Below, one piece after another: positions 1 through 5,437 of a stretch of DNA of 6,467 nt. The notes under the pieces were generated by a model. The model saw only the letters and a list, made by a program, of their open reading frames with translations. It made no database searches and was not told the DNA's origin. The stretch is from a bacterium. GTDB taxonomy: Bacteria; Desulfobacterota; Deferrisomatia; Deferrisomatales; BM512. A program made the position numbers and the translations under genes. The stretch is from positions 1 to 6,467 of the forward strand of contig SRXB01000121.1 of NCBI GenBank assembly GCA_009724975.1. Direction: 5' to 3'. Position 1 is the stretch's first letter, and each line of letters opens with the position of its first letter.

Positions 1-207
1 GGGATGGTCATAACCGAGGTTTTGCCAAAAAGCGCCGCGAAAGAAGCCGGCCTTGAGGAGGGCGACGTCATCCGCAGCGTCAACGACGCCCCGATAGAGA
101 GCGAGGAGGATTTCGGAACCGCCCTTCTCTCGGCAAGCCAGTACCGGCGGGTCGATATGGTAGTGCAGCGCGGCAGGGTCGGTTACCAGATTTCCCTAAG
201 GCCCTGA
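1..207 (+). CDS. C-terminal PDZ domain of a truncated protein, possibly an HtrA/DegP-like protease (5' end outside window)
   Basis: The reading frame is open from the first base of the window and ends at TGA 205-207, so only the last 68 residues are visible. An in-frame ATG at 4 is internal to the domain and is unlikely to be the start. The residues show the core of a PDZ fold: a strand VITEVLPKSAAKEAGLEEGD, then DVIRSVNDAPIES, a helix around EEDFGTALLSA and a last strand ending in QISLRP. The pattern 'pGSpAaeAGLkpGDvI..vNg.pI' is typical of C-terminal PDZ domains of HtrA/DegP trypsin-like proteases. It also occurs in S2P and S41 proteases and in PDZ-only scaffold proteins. The catalytic part, if any, is outside the window, so the protease assignment is inference. 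The domain probably acts in the envelope, but no signal peptide can be seen. A probable terminator follows, so this gene likely belongs to a separate transcription unit. Confidence 0.8.
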   Translation, partial: GMVITEVLPKSAAKEAGLEEGDVIRSVNDAPIESEEDFGTALLSASQYRRVDMVVQRGRVGYQISLRP

Positions 208-218
208 AATAAGTGGTT

Positions 219-248
219 AAAAACCCTTGCGACCACGGCGGTTTTTTT
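219..248 (+). terminator. Probable weak rho-independent terminator after the PDZ gene
   Basis: Eleven bases after the PDZ gene stop, AAAAACC (219-225) can pair with GGTTTTT (240-246) around a 14-base loop. A run of seven T residues (242-248) follows and overlaps the 3' arm. The A-tract/stem/T-tract arrangement and the position between two genes fit an intrinsic terminator. The stem has only two G-C pairs and a large loop, so it is weak. An upstream mini-hairpin GGTT-AAA-AACC (215-225) competes for the same bases. Confidence 0.4.
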
Positions 249-274
249 ATTGTCTTATTTTAGTCATACTAGGC

Positions 275-290
275 TGGTTTTACCGTTGCT
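275..290 (+). promoter_or_regulatory. Possible sigma-54 (-24/-12) promoter for the mdh-fum-hdr operon
   Basis: The string TGGTTTTACCGTTGCT has GG at 276-277 and GC at 288-289, exactly ten bases apart, with TGG in the -24 box and TTGCT in the -12 box. This matches the invariant GG-N10-GC core of the consensus TGGCACG-N4-TTGCW. The CACG part of the -24 box is replaced by TTTT, so the match is partial. Transcription would begin near 300-303 and leave a leader of about 85 bases before mdh. No enhancer-binding palindrome was recognised upstream. No convincing sigma-70 pair was found in 250-386, so this is the best candidate, but it could be chance. Confidence 0.3.
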
Positions 291-371
291 AAAAGATTTT
301 TGTGGTGATAGGCTCGACCCTCGCGCTTTCTCAAAAGGCGTTTTCGGGGAATTTTGAAAACAAGTTTATTT

Positions 372-385
372 AAGGAGGAATCCTT
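372..385 (+). promoter_or_regulatory. Strong Shine-Dalgarno of mdh inside a small GNRA-loop hairpin
   Basis: AAGGAGG (372-378) lies eight bases before the ATG at 387 and decides that start over an in-frame TTG at 354, which has no comparable site. The same bases form a perfect 5-bp hairpin: AAGGA (372-376), loop GGAA (377-380, a GNRA tetraloop), TCCTT (381-385). The stem ends two bases before the start codon, so folding would partly hide the ribosome binding site. The stem is short, so any control effect would be modest. Confidence 0.55.
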
Positions 386-386
386 T

Positions 387-1316
387 ATGGGCAGAAGCAA
401 AATTACCGTAGTAGGAGCTGGTTTCGTTGGCGCCACCGCCGCGCACTGGGCCGCCGCCAAGGAGCTTGGCGACGTGGTTCTGGTGGACATCGTCGAGGGG
501 ATGCCGCAGGGCAAGGCCCTTGACCTCTTCCAGGCTTCGCCGGTGGAGGGTTTCAACTCAAAGGTAATCGGCACCAACAACTACGCCGACACCGCCGGTT
601 CCGAGGTCGTCATCATCACCGCGGGCATCCCCCGCAAGCCCGGCATGACCCGCGACGACCTCCTCAACACCAACTATAAAATTGTCTCCGGCGTAACCGC
701 CGAGATAGCCAAATACTCGCCCGACGCGGTGATAATCGTCGTCTCCAACCCCCTTGACGCGATGGCCTACGCCGCCCTCAAGACCTCGGGCTTTCCGAAA
801 AACCGCGTGGTCGGCATGGCCGGCGTCCTGGACACCGCCCGCTTTCGCGCCTTCATCTCGATGGAGACGGGAGTAAGCGTGGAAGACATACAGGCCTTCG
901 TTCTGGGCGGCCACGGCGACACCATGGTCCCGCTGGTACGCTACTGCTCGGTCGGCGGCATCCCCCTCTCCAAAATGCTTCCCCAGGATCGCATAGACGC
1001 CCTTGTCGAGCGCACCAGAAACGGCGGCGCCGAAATAGTAAACCTCCTAAAGACCGGCAGCGCCTTCTTCGCCCCCTCCGCCTCGGCGGTGCAGATGGCA
1101 GAGGCGATTGTCCGCGACCAAAAGCGCATCCTTCCGGCGGCGGCCTACCTTGAGGGCGAATACGGCCAGAATGGCGTATACCTTGGCGTTCCCGTCCTTC
1201 TAGGCTCCGGCGGCATCGAGCGCGTCATAGAGATAGACCTCACCGCCGAGGAAAAGGCTGAGCTGGACAAGAGCGCCGAAGCGGTGCGCGAGCTGATAGT
1301 CAAACTCCCCGCCTGA
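387..1316 (+). CDS. mdh: Malate dehydrogenase (NAD-dependent, LDH-like type)
   Basis: Interconverts (S)-malate and oxaloacetate with NAD+/NADH in the cytoplasm. The 309-aa product has the normal length for the LDH-like MDH family. Visible motifs are the N-terminal Rossmann loop GAGFVG (10-15), the NAD-ribose acidic residue D34 after strand VVLVD, and the substrate loop IPRKPGMTRDDLL with R83 and R89. VSNPLDAM contributes N121, GMAGVLDTARFR has D149 and R152, and the catalytic histidine is H176 in VLGGHGDTMVPL. Arginine at position 83, where lactate dehydrogenases carry Gln, supports malate specificity. The ATG at 387 is chosen for its AAGGAGG site; a TTG at 354 would add 11 atypical residues. 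It is the first gene of the apparent operon and lies 30 bases before the fumarase alpha gene, which supplies its substrate. Nothing is truncated or unusual. Confidence in the function is very high. Confidence 0.97.
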   Translation: MGRSKITVVGAGFVGATAAHWAAAKELGDVVLVDIVEGMPQGKALDLFQASPVEGFNSKVIGTNNYADTAGSEVVIITAGIPRKPGMTRDDLLNTNYKIVSGVTAEIAKYSPDAVIIVVSNPLDAMAYAALKTSGFPKNRVVGMAGVLDTARFRAFISMETGVSVEDIQAFVLGGHGDTMVPLVRYCSVGGIPLSKMLPQDRIDALVERTRNGGAEIVNLLKTGSAFFAPSASAVQMAEAIVRDQKRILPAAAYLEGEYGQNGVYLGVPVLLGSGGIERVIEIDLTAEEKAELDKSAEAVRELIVKLPA

Positions 1317-1346
1317 AAACAGCCTTAAGCAAGAGGGCCTCAAGCG

Positions 1347-2189
1347 ATGAGAGAAGTAAACGTCAGGGTTATCACCGAGACGGTGAGGGACCTTTCCATC
1401 CGCGCCAACGTGGAGCTGGGCAAAGACGTCCTTGACTGTTTCGAGGCGTGCTCAAAAACGGAAGCCAGCGCCACGGGGCGGGCGATCCTCGCCCAGTTCG
1501 TGGAAAACGCCAAAATCGCCGTCACCGAGCGCATGCCCCTTTGCCAGGACACAGGCTTCGCGGTCGTTTTCCTCGACATAGGGCAGGAGGTGAGGCTGGT
1601 TGGCGGCGACGTCAACGAGGCGGTGCACGAAGGTGTCAGGCAGGGCTACAAGGAGGGCTACCTCCGAAAGTCGATAGTCAAAGACCCCCTGCGCCGCGTC
1701 AACACCGGCGACAACACCCCGGCGGTAATCCACGCGCGCATAGTCCCCGGCGACAAAATACACATAACGCTGGCCGCCAAGGGCGGCGGAAGCGAAAACA
1801 TGAGCGGCATAGCGATGCTTCGCCCCGCCGACGGCATAGAGGGCGTCAAGAAATTCGTGGTAGAGCGGGTGGACAAGGCGGGACCAAACCCCTGTCCTCC
1901 CACCATAGTAGGCGTGGGCATCGGCGGCACCTTCGAAATAGCCGCCCTCCTCTCCAAAAAAGCCCTTCTCCGCCCCCTTGGCGAGCGCCACCCCGACCCC
2001 TTTTACGCCCAGCTCGAAACCGACCTTCTCGCCGAGATAAACCGCCTGGGCATAGGCCCCATGGGGCTCGGCGGCTCCACCACCAGCCTTGACGTTCACG
2101 TGGAATACTTCCCCTGCCATATCGCCAGCCTACCCGTTGCCGTCAACATCCAGTGCCACTCCTCCCGCCACCTCGAAGCGGAAATTTAA
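1347..2189 (+). CDS. fumA: Class I fumarate hydratase, alpha subunit (Fe-S domain)
   Basis: N-terminal-type subunit of the two-subunit class I fumarase, which hydrates fumarate to malate with a [4Fe-4S] cluster. The 280-aa length is normal for the separate alpha chain. Conserved segments are MPLCQDTG (63-70, with C66 and D68), LRRVNTGDNTPAVIH (115-129), AAKGGGSENMS (143-153), GPNPCPPTIVGVGIGGTFE (179-197, with C183) and PCHIASLPVAVNIQCHSSRH (256-275, with C257 and C270). C66, C183 and C257 are the likely ligands of the cluster. D68 sits next to the first ligand, in the position proposed as catalytic in structurally studied class I fumarases. The ATG at 1347 has AAGAGG ten bases upstream. L(+)-tartrate dehydratase TtdA is the close alternative, but the adjacent malate dehydrogenase favours fumarase. 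The 'fumA' symbol here means the alpha chain, not the one-chain E. coli FumA. Confidence 0.95.
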   Translation: MREVNVRVITETVRDLSIRANVELGKDVLDCFEACSKTEASATGRAILAQFVENAKIAVTERMPLCQDTGFAVVFLDIGQEVRLVGGDVNEAVHEGVRQGYKEGYLRKSIVKDPLRRVNTGDNTPAVIHARIVPGDKIHITLAAKGGGSENMSGIAMLRPADGIEGVKKFVVERVDKAGPNPCPPTIVGVGIGGTFEIAALLSKKALLRPLGERHPDPFYAQLETDLLAEINRLGIGPMGLGGSTTSLDVHVEYFPCHIASLPVAVNIQCHSSRHLEAEI

Positions 2190-2194
2190 GGAGG
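2188..2194 (+). promoter_or_regulatory. Ribosome binding site of fumB overlapping the fumA stop codon
   Basis: AAGGAGG starts on the last two bases of the fumA TAA stop (2187-2189) and sits eight bases before the ATG at 2203. A ribosome finishing the alpha chain would release on top of the beta-chain initiation site. That suits translational coupling and near-equal output of two subunits of one enzyme. It also fixes the start: the same frame is open upstream to about 2089, but that part overlaps conserved fumA sequence. Confidence 0.75.
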
Positions 2195-2202
2195 ACGGGA
2201 AG

Positions 2203-2763
2203 ATGGAAAACAAAGTCATAAAACTGAAAACACCCATTTCCGAGGAGACGGCCAGAAGCCTTCGGGCCGGAGACCAGGTATTATTGTCCGGTGTGGTCTA
2301 CTCCGCCCGCGACGCCGCCCATGCCCGCCTCGTGGACCTTGTTAAAAAGGGAGAGCCTCTACCATTCGACCCCTCAGGAGAGGTAATCTATTTCGTTGGG
2401 CCTACCCCGCCCCCACCCGGCAAGGTAATAGGCTCATGCGGCCCCACCACCAGCTACCGCATGGACCCTTACAGCCCGATTCTCATTGAAAGGGGTCTTC
2501 GCGGGATGATAGGGAAGGGGAAGCGCTCGGAAGAGGTTGTGGGCGCAATGAAGACCCACGGCGCGGTCTATTTCGGCGCAACCGGCGGGGCTGGGGCGCT
2601 TATTGCCCGCTCCGTGAGGGAATCAACGGTAGTCGCCTACGAAGACCTCGGCCCCGAGGCGATAAGAAAGTTAGTTGTCGAGGACTTTCCCCTCGTGGTC
2701 ATCATAGACAGCCTCGGGGACGACCTCTACGCGCGCGGTCGCGCCCAGTACGCCCAAAAATAA
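2203..2763 (+). CDS. fumB: Class I fumarate hydratase, beta subunit
   Basis: C-terminal-type partner of the alpha chain; together they form the active fumarase. The 186-aa length is typical of the separate beta subunit. Recognisable family segments are SGVVYSARDAAHARL (29-43), GPTPPPPGKVIGSCGPTTSYRMD (66-88), GLRGMIGKG (98-106), HGAVYFGATGGAGALIA (119-135) and AYEDLGPEAIRKLVVEDFPLVVIIDS near the C-terminus. The GPTTSYRMD segment is the most conserved part and contributes to the active site at the subunit interface. The gap to fumA is 13 bases, with a strong ribosome site overlapping the fumA stop; hdrC follows after another 13 bases. TtdB (tartrate dehydratase beta) is the alternative for the family; the operon context argues for fumarase. 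Here 'fumB' means the beta chain, not the E. coli isozyme FumB. Confidence 0.94.
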   Translation: MENKVIKLKTPISEETARSLRAGDQVLLSGVVYSARDAAHARLVDLVKKGEPLPFDPSGEVIYFVGPTPPPPGKVIGSCGPTTSYRMDPYSPILIERGLRGMIGKGKRSEEVVGAMKTHGAVYFGATGGAGALIARSVRESTVVAYEDLGPEAIRKLVVEDFPLVVIIDSLGDDLYARGRAQYAQK

Positions 2764-2776
2764 GCAGGAGACGCGA

Positions 2777-3190
2777 ATGCTTTTGAAGCTGGACCCCGAT
2801 AAAGTGCGAAGCGAAGAGATAACGGACGTCGAGGCTATATGCGCCGACAGCGTCTTCAAGTGCTACCAGTGCGGCAAGTGCTCCGCCGCCTGCCCCGCCG
2901 CCCCAGAGATGGACATGCTCCCAAACCAGGTGATCCGCTACCTGCAGCTGGGGATGTTCGACAAGATAATGCAGTCCAAAACCCCCTGGATATGCGCCTC
3001 CTGCCTCCAGTGCATGACGGTCTGCCCCAAGGGGGTTGACCTCGCCAAAATAATGGAGGCTGTGCGCACTGTCCACCTTCGCAAGGGAGAAGGGGTGCTT
3101 GACATGAATAAGTGCGACGAGGACTACAAAAAACGCGCCCCCCAGATAGCCCTCATCTCCGGCCTTAGAAAATTCCAGTCACTGAGCTAG
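2777..3190 (+). CDS. hdrC: HdrC-type subunit of a heterodisulfide reductase-like complex (two 4Fe-4S clusters)
   Basis: Small cytoplasmic electron-wire subunit that in known Hdr complexes passes electrons from HdrA to HdrB. The 137-aa protein carries two ferredoxin-type motifs. The first is C29-x2-C32-x2-C35-x3-C39-P in FKCYQCGKCSAACP, and the second is C73-x2-C76-x2-C79-x3-C83-P in WICASCLQCMTVCP. The linker MLPNQVIRYLQLGMFDKIM is a hallmark of HdrC, and so is PKGVDLAKIMEAVR after the second motif. The length is somewhat below that of methanogen HdrC (about 185 aa), mainly in the tails. There is no hydrophobic membrane segment, so this is not a QmoC or HdrE-fused form. AGGAG (2766-2770) lies six bases before the ATG. 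The family call is firm. The physiological electron acceptor cannot be read from the sequence. Confidence 0.93.
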   Translation: MLLKLDPDKVRSEEITDVEAICADSVFKCYQCGKCSAACPAAPEMDMLPNQVIRYLQLGMFDKIMQSKTPWICASCLQCMTVCPKGVDLAKIMEAVRTVHLRKGEGVLDMNKCDEDYKKRAPQIALISGLRKFQSLS

Positions 3191-3201
3191 GATTTTTAAA
3201 G

Positions 3202-4077
3202 ATGAACTTCAAATATTTCCCCGGCTGCACCCTCTACACCAAGGGAAAGGCCTTCGACGACTCGGGAAAAGCCGCCGCCCAAAAGCTGGGCTTCACCCTT
3301 GAGGAACTGCCAGAGTGGACCTGCTGCGGCGCCACCTTCCCGCTGGCCGCCGACAACAACATGGCCCTGCTCTCGCCCTCGCGGGCGCTCATCAACACCA
3401 AAAAAGAGGGGGGAGACAAGCTGGTCACCCTCTGCGCGGTCTGCCACAACGTCCTTAAGCGCACCAGCCACGTTCTAAATAGCGACGAGGCCCGCAAAAA
3501 GACTGTGACCGCCTTTTTGGAGGAAGATTACGACAACTCGGTAGTGGTCACCCACTACCTTGAGATATTGCGCGACGTGATAGGGTTTCAGGCCGTTTCC
3601 GAAAAGGTTCAAAAGCCCCTCGCCGGACTTAAAATCGCCCCGTTTTACGGATGCCTCCTCCTTCGACCCGCCGAGGAGATGAAGATGGACGACCCCGACC
3701 GTCCCACCATCTTCGAGAACCTGATAAAGGCCCTTGGCGGCGAGGTGGTCGATTACCCGATGAAGGCCGAGTGCTGCGGGGCTTTCCAGGTTGTTAATTC
3801 CGAGGCCACCGCAACCCGCTGCTCGAAGGAAATCCTCGACAGCGCCAAGAAGCGCGGGGCCGACCTCATCGTCACCGCCTGCCCACTTTGCCAGTTCAAC
3901 CTCGAAGACCGCCAAAAGGAGATAGGGGCTTCGGAGCAGGCCTTCAAGGAGCTTCCGGTCCTTTACTTCACCGAGCTTTTGGCCCTGGCGCTGGGCGGCG
4001 GCGAGGAATCAATCGCGACCGACCGCCATTACATCGACCCCATGCCAGTCCTTCGGGCTCGCGGCCTCGTCGGTTAG
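3202..4077 (+). CDS. hdrB: HdrB-type subunit with two complete CCG cysteine domains
   Basis: Catalytic-type subunit. In methanogens HdrB cleaves the CoM-S-S-CoB disulfide on two noncubane [4Fe-4S] clusters held by CCG domains. The 291-aa length matches the family. Both five-cysteine sets are intact: C9, C41-C42-G, C78 and C81 (FPGCTLY, WTCCGATF, LCAVCHN) and C151, C191-C192-G, C227 and C230 (FYGCLLLRP, ECCGAF, TACPLCQFNL). The spacing C-x31-CCG...CxxC is the standard one. A full cysteine complement argues for real disulfide/thiol redox chemistry rather than a degenerate structural copy. The ribosome site is weak (AGGA, 3189-3192, overlapping the hdrC stop), and the 11-base gap suggests translational coupling to hdrC. 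Outside methanogens the substrate is unknown; CoM and CoB are not expected in a bacterium of this type. The last 30 or so residues after LALALGGG are less conserved. Confidence 0.93.
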   Translation: MNFKYFPGCTLYTKGKAFDDSGKAAAQKLGFTLEELPEWTCCGATFPLAADNNMALLSPSRALINTKKEGGDKLVTLCAVCHNVLKRTSHVLNSDEARKKTVTAFLEEDYDNSVVVTHYLEILRDVIGFQAVSEKVQKPLAGLKIAPFYGCLLLRPAEEMKMDDPDRPTIFENLIKALGGEVVDYPMKAECCGAFQVVNSEATATRCSKEILDSAKKRGADLIVTACPLCQFNLEDRQKEIGASEQAFKELPVLYFTELLALALGGGEESIATDRHYIDPMPVLRARGLVG

Positions 4078-4080
4078 GCG

Positions 4081-4098
4081 AAAGGTGCTTTAGCCTTG
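4081..4098 (+). promoter_or_regulatory. Ribosome site and TTG start codon of the short hdrA
   Basis: AAAGGTG (4081-4087) is followed by TTG at 4096-4098, giving a normal spacing. No ATG lies in frame until 4126, which would remove the ten residues before the FAD-binding strand MVIGGG. A GTG at 4123 is equally late. The TTG start is therefore preferred. It would give less efficient initiation than the ATG starts of the neighbouring genes, possibly setting subunit ratios. Confidence 0.6.
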
Positions 4099-5418
4099 GC
4101 TAACGAGAAGCAAAAAGAGAGGGTGATGGTCATAGGCGGGGGTATAACCGGCATAACCGCCGCCGTTGACCTCGCCGACGCGGGCCACGAGGTTGTGATG
4201 GTGGAGCGCCTCCCCTCGGTGGGCGGCAGGATGCTCCAGCTCTCCGAAACCTTCCCGACCCTGGATTGCGCTCAGTGCACCCTCACCCCGCGCACCGTCG
4301 AAACGGGGCAGCACCCGCGCATAAAGCTCATCCCCTACGCCGAAGTGGAGGGTTTCGAGGGACAGGCGGGCGATTTCACCGTCAAAATCCGCAAAAAAGC
4401 CTCTTATGTGGACTGGTCCAAGTGCACCGGCTGCGGCGCTTGCGAAGAGGGATGCCCGAAGAAGGTGAAGACCAACCCCTTCGAGCGCGGGGTGGGGGTG
4501 AAAAAGGCCATCTACACCCTTTCGCCCCAGGCCATACCCAACAAGCCCGTCATCGACGCGGCGAACTGCCGGTGGATAAACACCAAAAAGTGCGGCGTCT
4601 GCGCGAAAATATGCCCCGTTGGCGCGATAAACTACGAAATGGCCGATTCCTTCGTCGAGGAGAGGGTTAGCGCCGTCGTCGTCGCCACCGGCTTCGACAC
4701 GTACCCACTTTCAGCCTTCGGCGAGTACGGCTACGGCGAGCTTCCCGATGTCATCGACCCTCTTGCGATGGAGCGCATGCTCTCGGCCTCCGGCCCCACT
4801 GGGGGCCAGGTGAGGCGTCCCTCCGACGGCGAGGTTCCGCAGTCGGTGGTCTTCATCCAGTGCGCCGGCTCCCGCGATCCAGCACACCACAAACCCTACT
4901 GCTCGCGCATCTGCTGCATGTACACCGGCAAGCATGCCCGCCTCTACAAGCACAAGGTCCACCACGGCAAGGCCTTCGTCCTTTTCATGGACGTGCGCGC
5001 CACCGGAAAGGGCTACGAGGAGTTTATACAGCAGTCCGTAGAGGAGGAGGGGCTCGTCTACCTTCGCGGCAGGGTCTCACGGGTCTATCAGGAGGGCAAA
5101 AAGCTTATGGTGGAGGGGGTGGACACCATCGCGGGCCACCCGCTGGAGATTCCGGCTGACCTCGTGGTGCTCGCCTCGGCGATAGTACCCAACGAGGGGC
5201 AGGCAAAGCTGGCCCAAATCCTCGGCATCGATGTCGACGCCAACGGCTTTTTGCGCGAGGCTGGCTACAAGACCGCCTCCATGGACACCGTCCGCGAGGG
5301 AATCTACATCGCCGGCTGCGCGCAGGGTCCGCGCGACATCGCCGATTCCGCCGCCCACGGCGCGGCCGCGGCTGGGCGGGTGCAGGCGTTTTTGGCAAGG
5401 CGCGGGAAAAGCGCCTGA
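4096..5418 (+). CDS. hdrA: Short HdrA-like FAD/Fe-S subunit with central ferredoxin insertion (QmoA-like layout)
   Basis: Flavin-containing electron hub of an Hdr-type complex. In order: FAD-binding GGGITG (14-19) and VGGRM (42-46); TFPTLDCAQCTLTP with C58 and C61; an inserted two-cluster ferredoxin domain with C110, C113, C116, C120 and C158, C166, C169, C173; VVVATGFDTYP (194-204); the cluster motif C256-x12-C269-x3-C273-C274 in IQCAGSRD and YCSRICC; DVRATGKGYEEF (299-310); and the FAD end motif GIYIAGCAQGPRDIADS (402-418). At 440 aa it is about 200 residues shorter than canonical HdrA. It lacks both the N-terminal cysteine domain (about 140 aa) and the C-terminal ferredoxin domain. That layout resembles QmoA, although the TFPTLDC segment is of the HdrA kind. 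The start is TTG at 4096 with AAAGGTG (4081-4087) upstream; the first in-frame ATG (4126) falls inside the first FAD-binding strand. It lies 18 bases after hdrB and 19 before a second hdrA-like gene. Confidence 0.9.
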   Translation: MANEKQKERVMVIGGGITGITAAVDLADAGHEVVMVERLPSVGGRMLQLSETFPTLDCAQCTLTPRTVETGQHPRIKLIPYAEVEGFEGQAGDFTVKIRKKASYVDWSKCTGCGACEEGCPKKVKTNPFERGVGVKKAIYTLSPQAIPNKPVIDAANCRWINTKKCGVCAKICPVGAINYEMADSFVEERVSAVVVATGFDTYPLSAFGEYGYGELPDVIDPLAMERMLSASGPTGGQVRRPSDGEVPQSVVFIQCAGSRDPAHHKPYCSRICCMYTGKHARLYKHKVHHGKAFVLFMDVRATGKGYEEFIQQSVEEEGLVYLRGRVSRVYQEGKKLMVEGVDTIAGHPLEIPADLVVLASAIVPNEGQAKLAQILGIDVDANGFLREAGYKTASMDTVREGIYIAGCAQGPRDIADSAAHGAAAAGRVQAFLARRGKSA

Positions 5419-5437
5419 TAATGGATACGGGTTTTTA

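Noticed and set aside
242..270. Sigma-70 promoter from the T-rich tract and CATACT (265-270)
   Set aside because: The -35 would have to be an all-T hexamer overlapping the terminator tract; no TTGACA-like element lies at the right distance.
354..386. TTG start for mdh giving 11 more residues
   Set aside because: There is no ribosome site before it, and the translated extension runs through the Shine-Dalgarno. The ATG at 387 gives the normal family N-terminus.
1448..2120. Long overlapping frames inside fumA (a + strand frame at 1448-2092 and a - strand frame at 1452-2120)
   Set aside because: These are GC-rich shadow frames. The + strand one is a low-complexity Arg/Gly/Pro-rich product, the - strand one matches no family I recognise, and fumA itself is unmistakable.
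2089..2202. Upstream extension of the fumB frame, which would overlap fumA by about 100 bases
   Set aside because: The extra 38 residues do not resemble the fumarase beta family, they overlap the conserved end of fumA, and the ATG at 2203 has a strong AAGGAGG site.
4430..4620. Free-standing 2[4Fe-4S] ferredoxin gene
   Set aside because: The two cluster motifs are in frame within the FAD domain of the short HdrA, where HdrA proteins normally carry this insertion.
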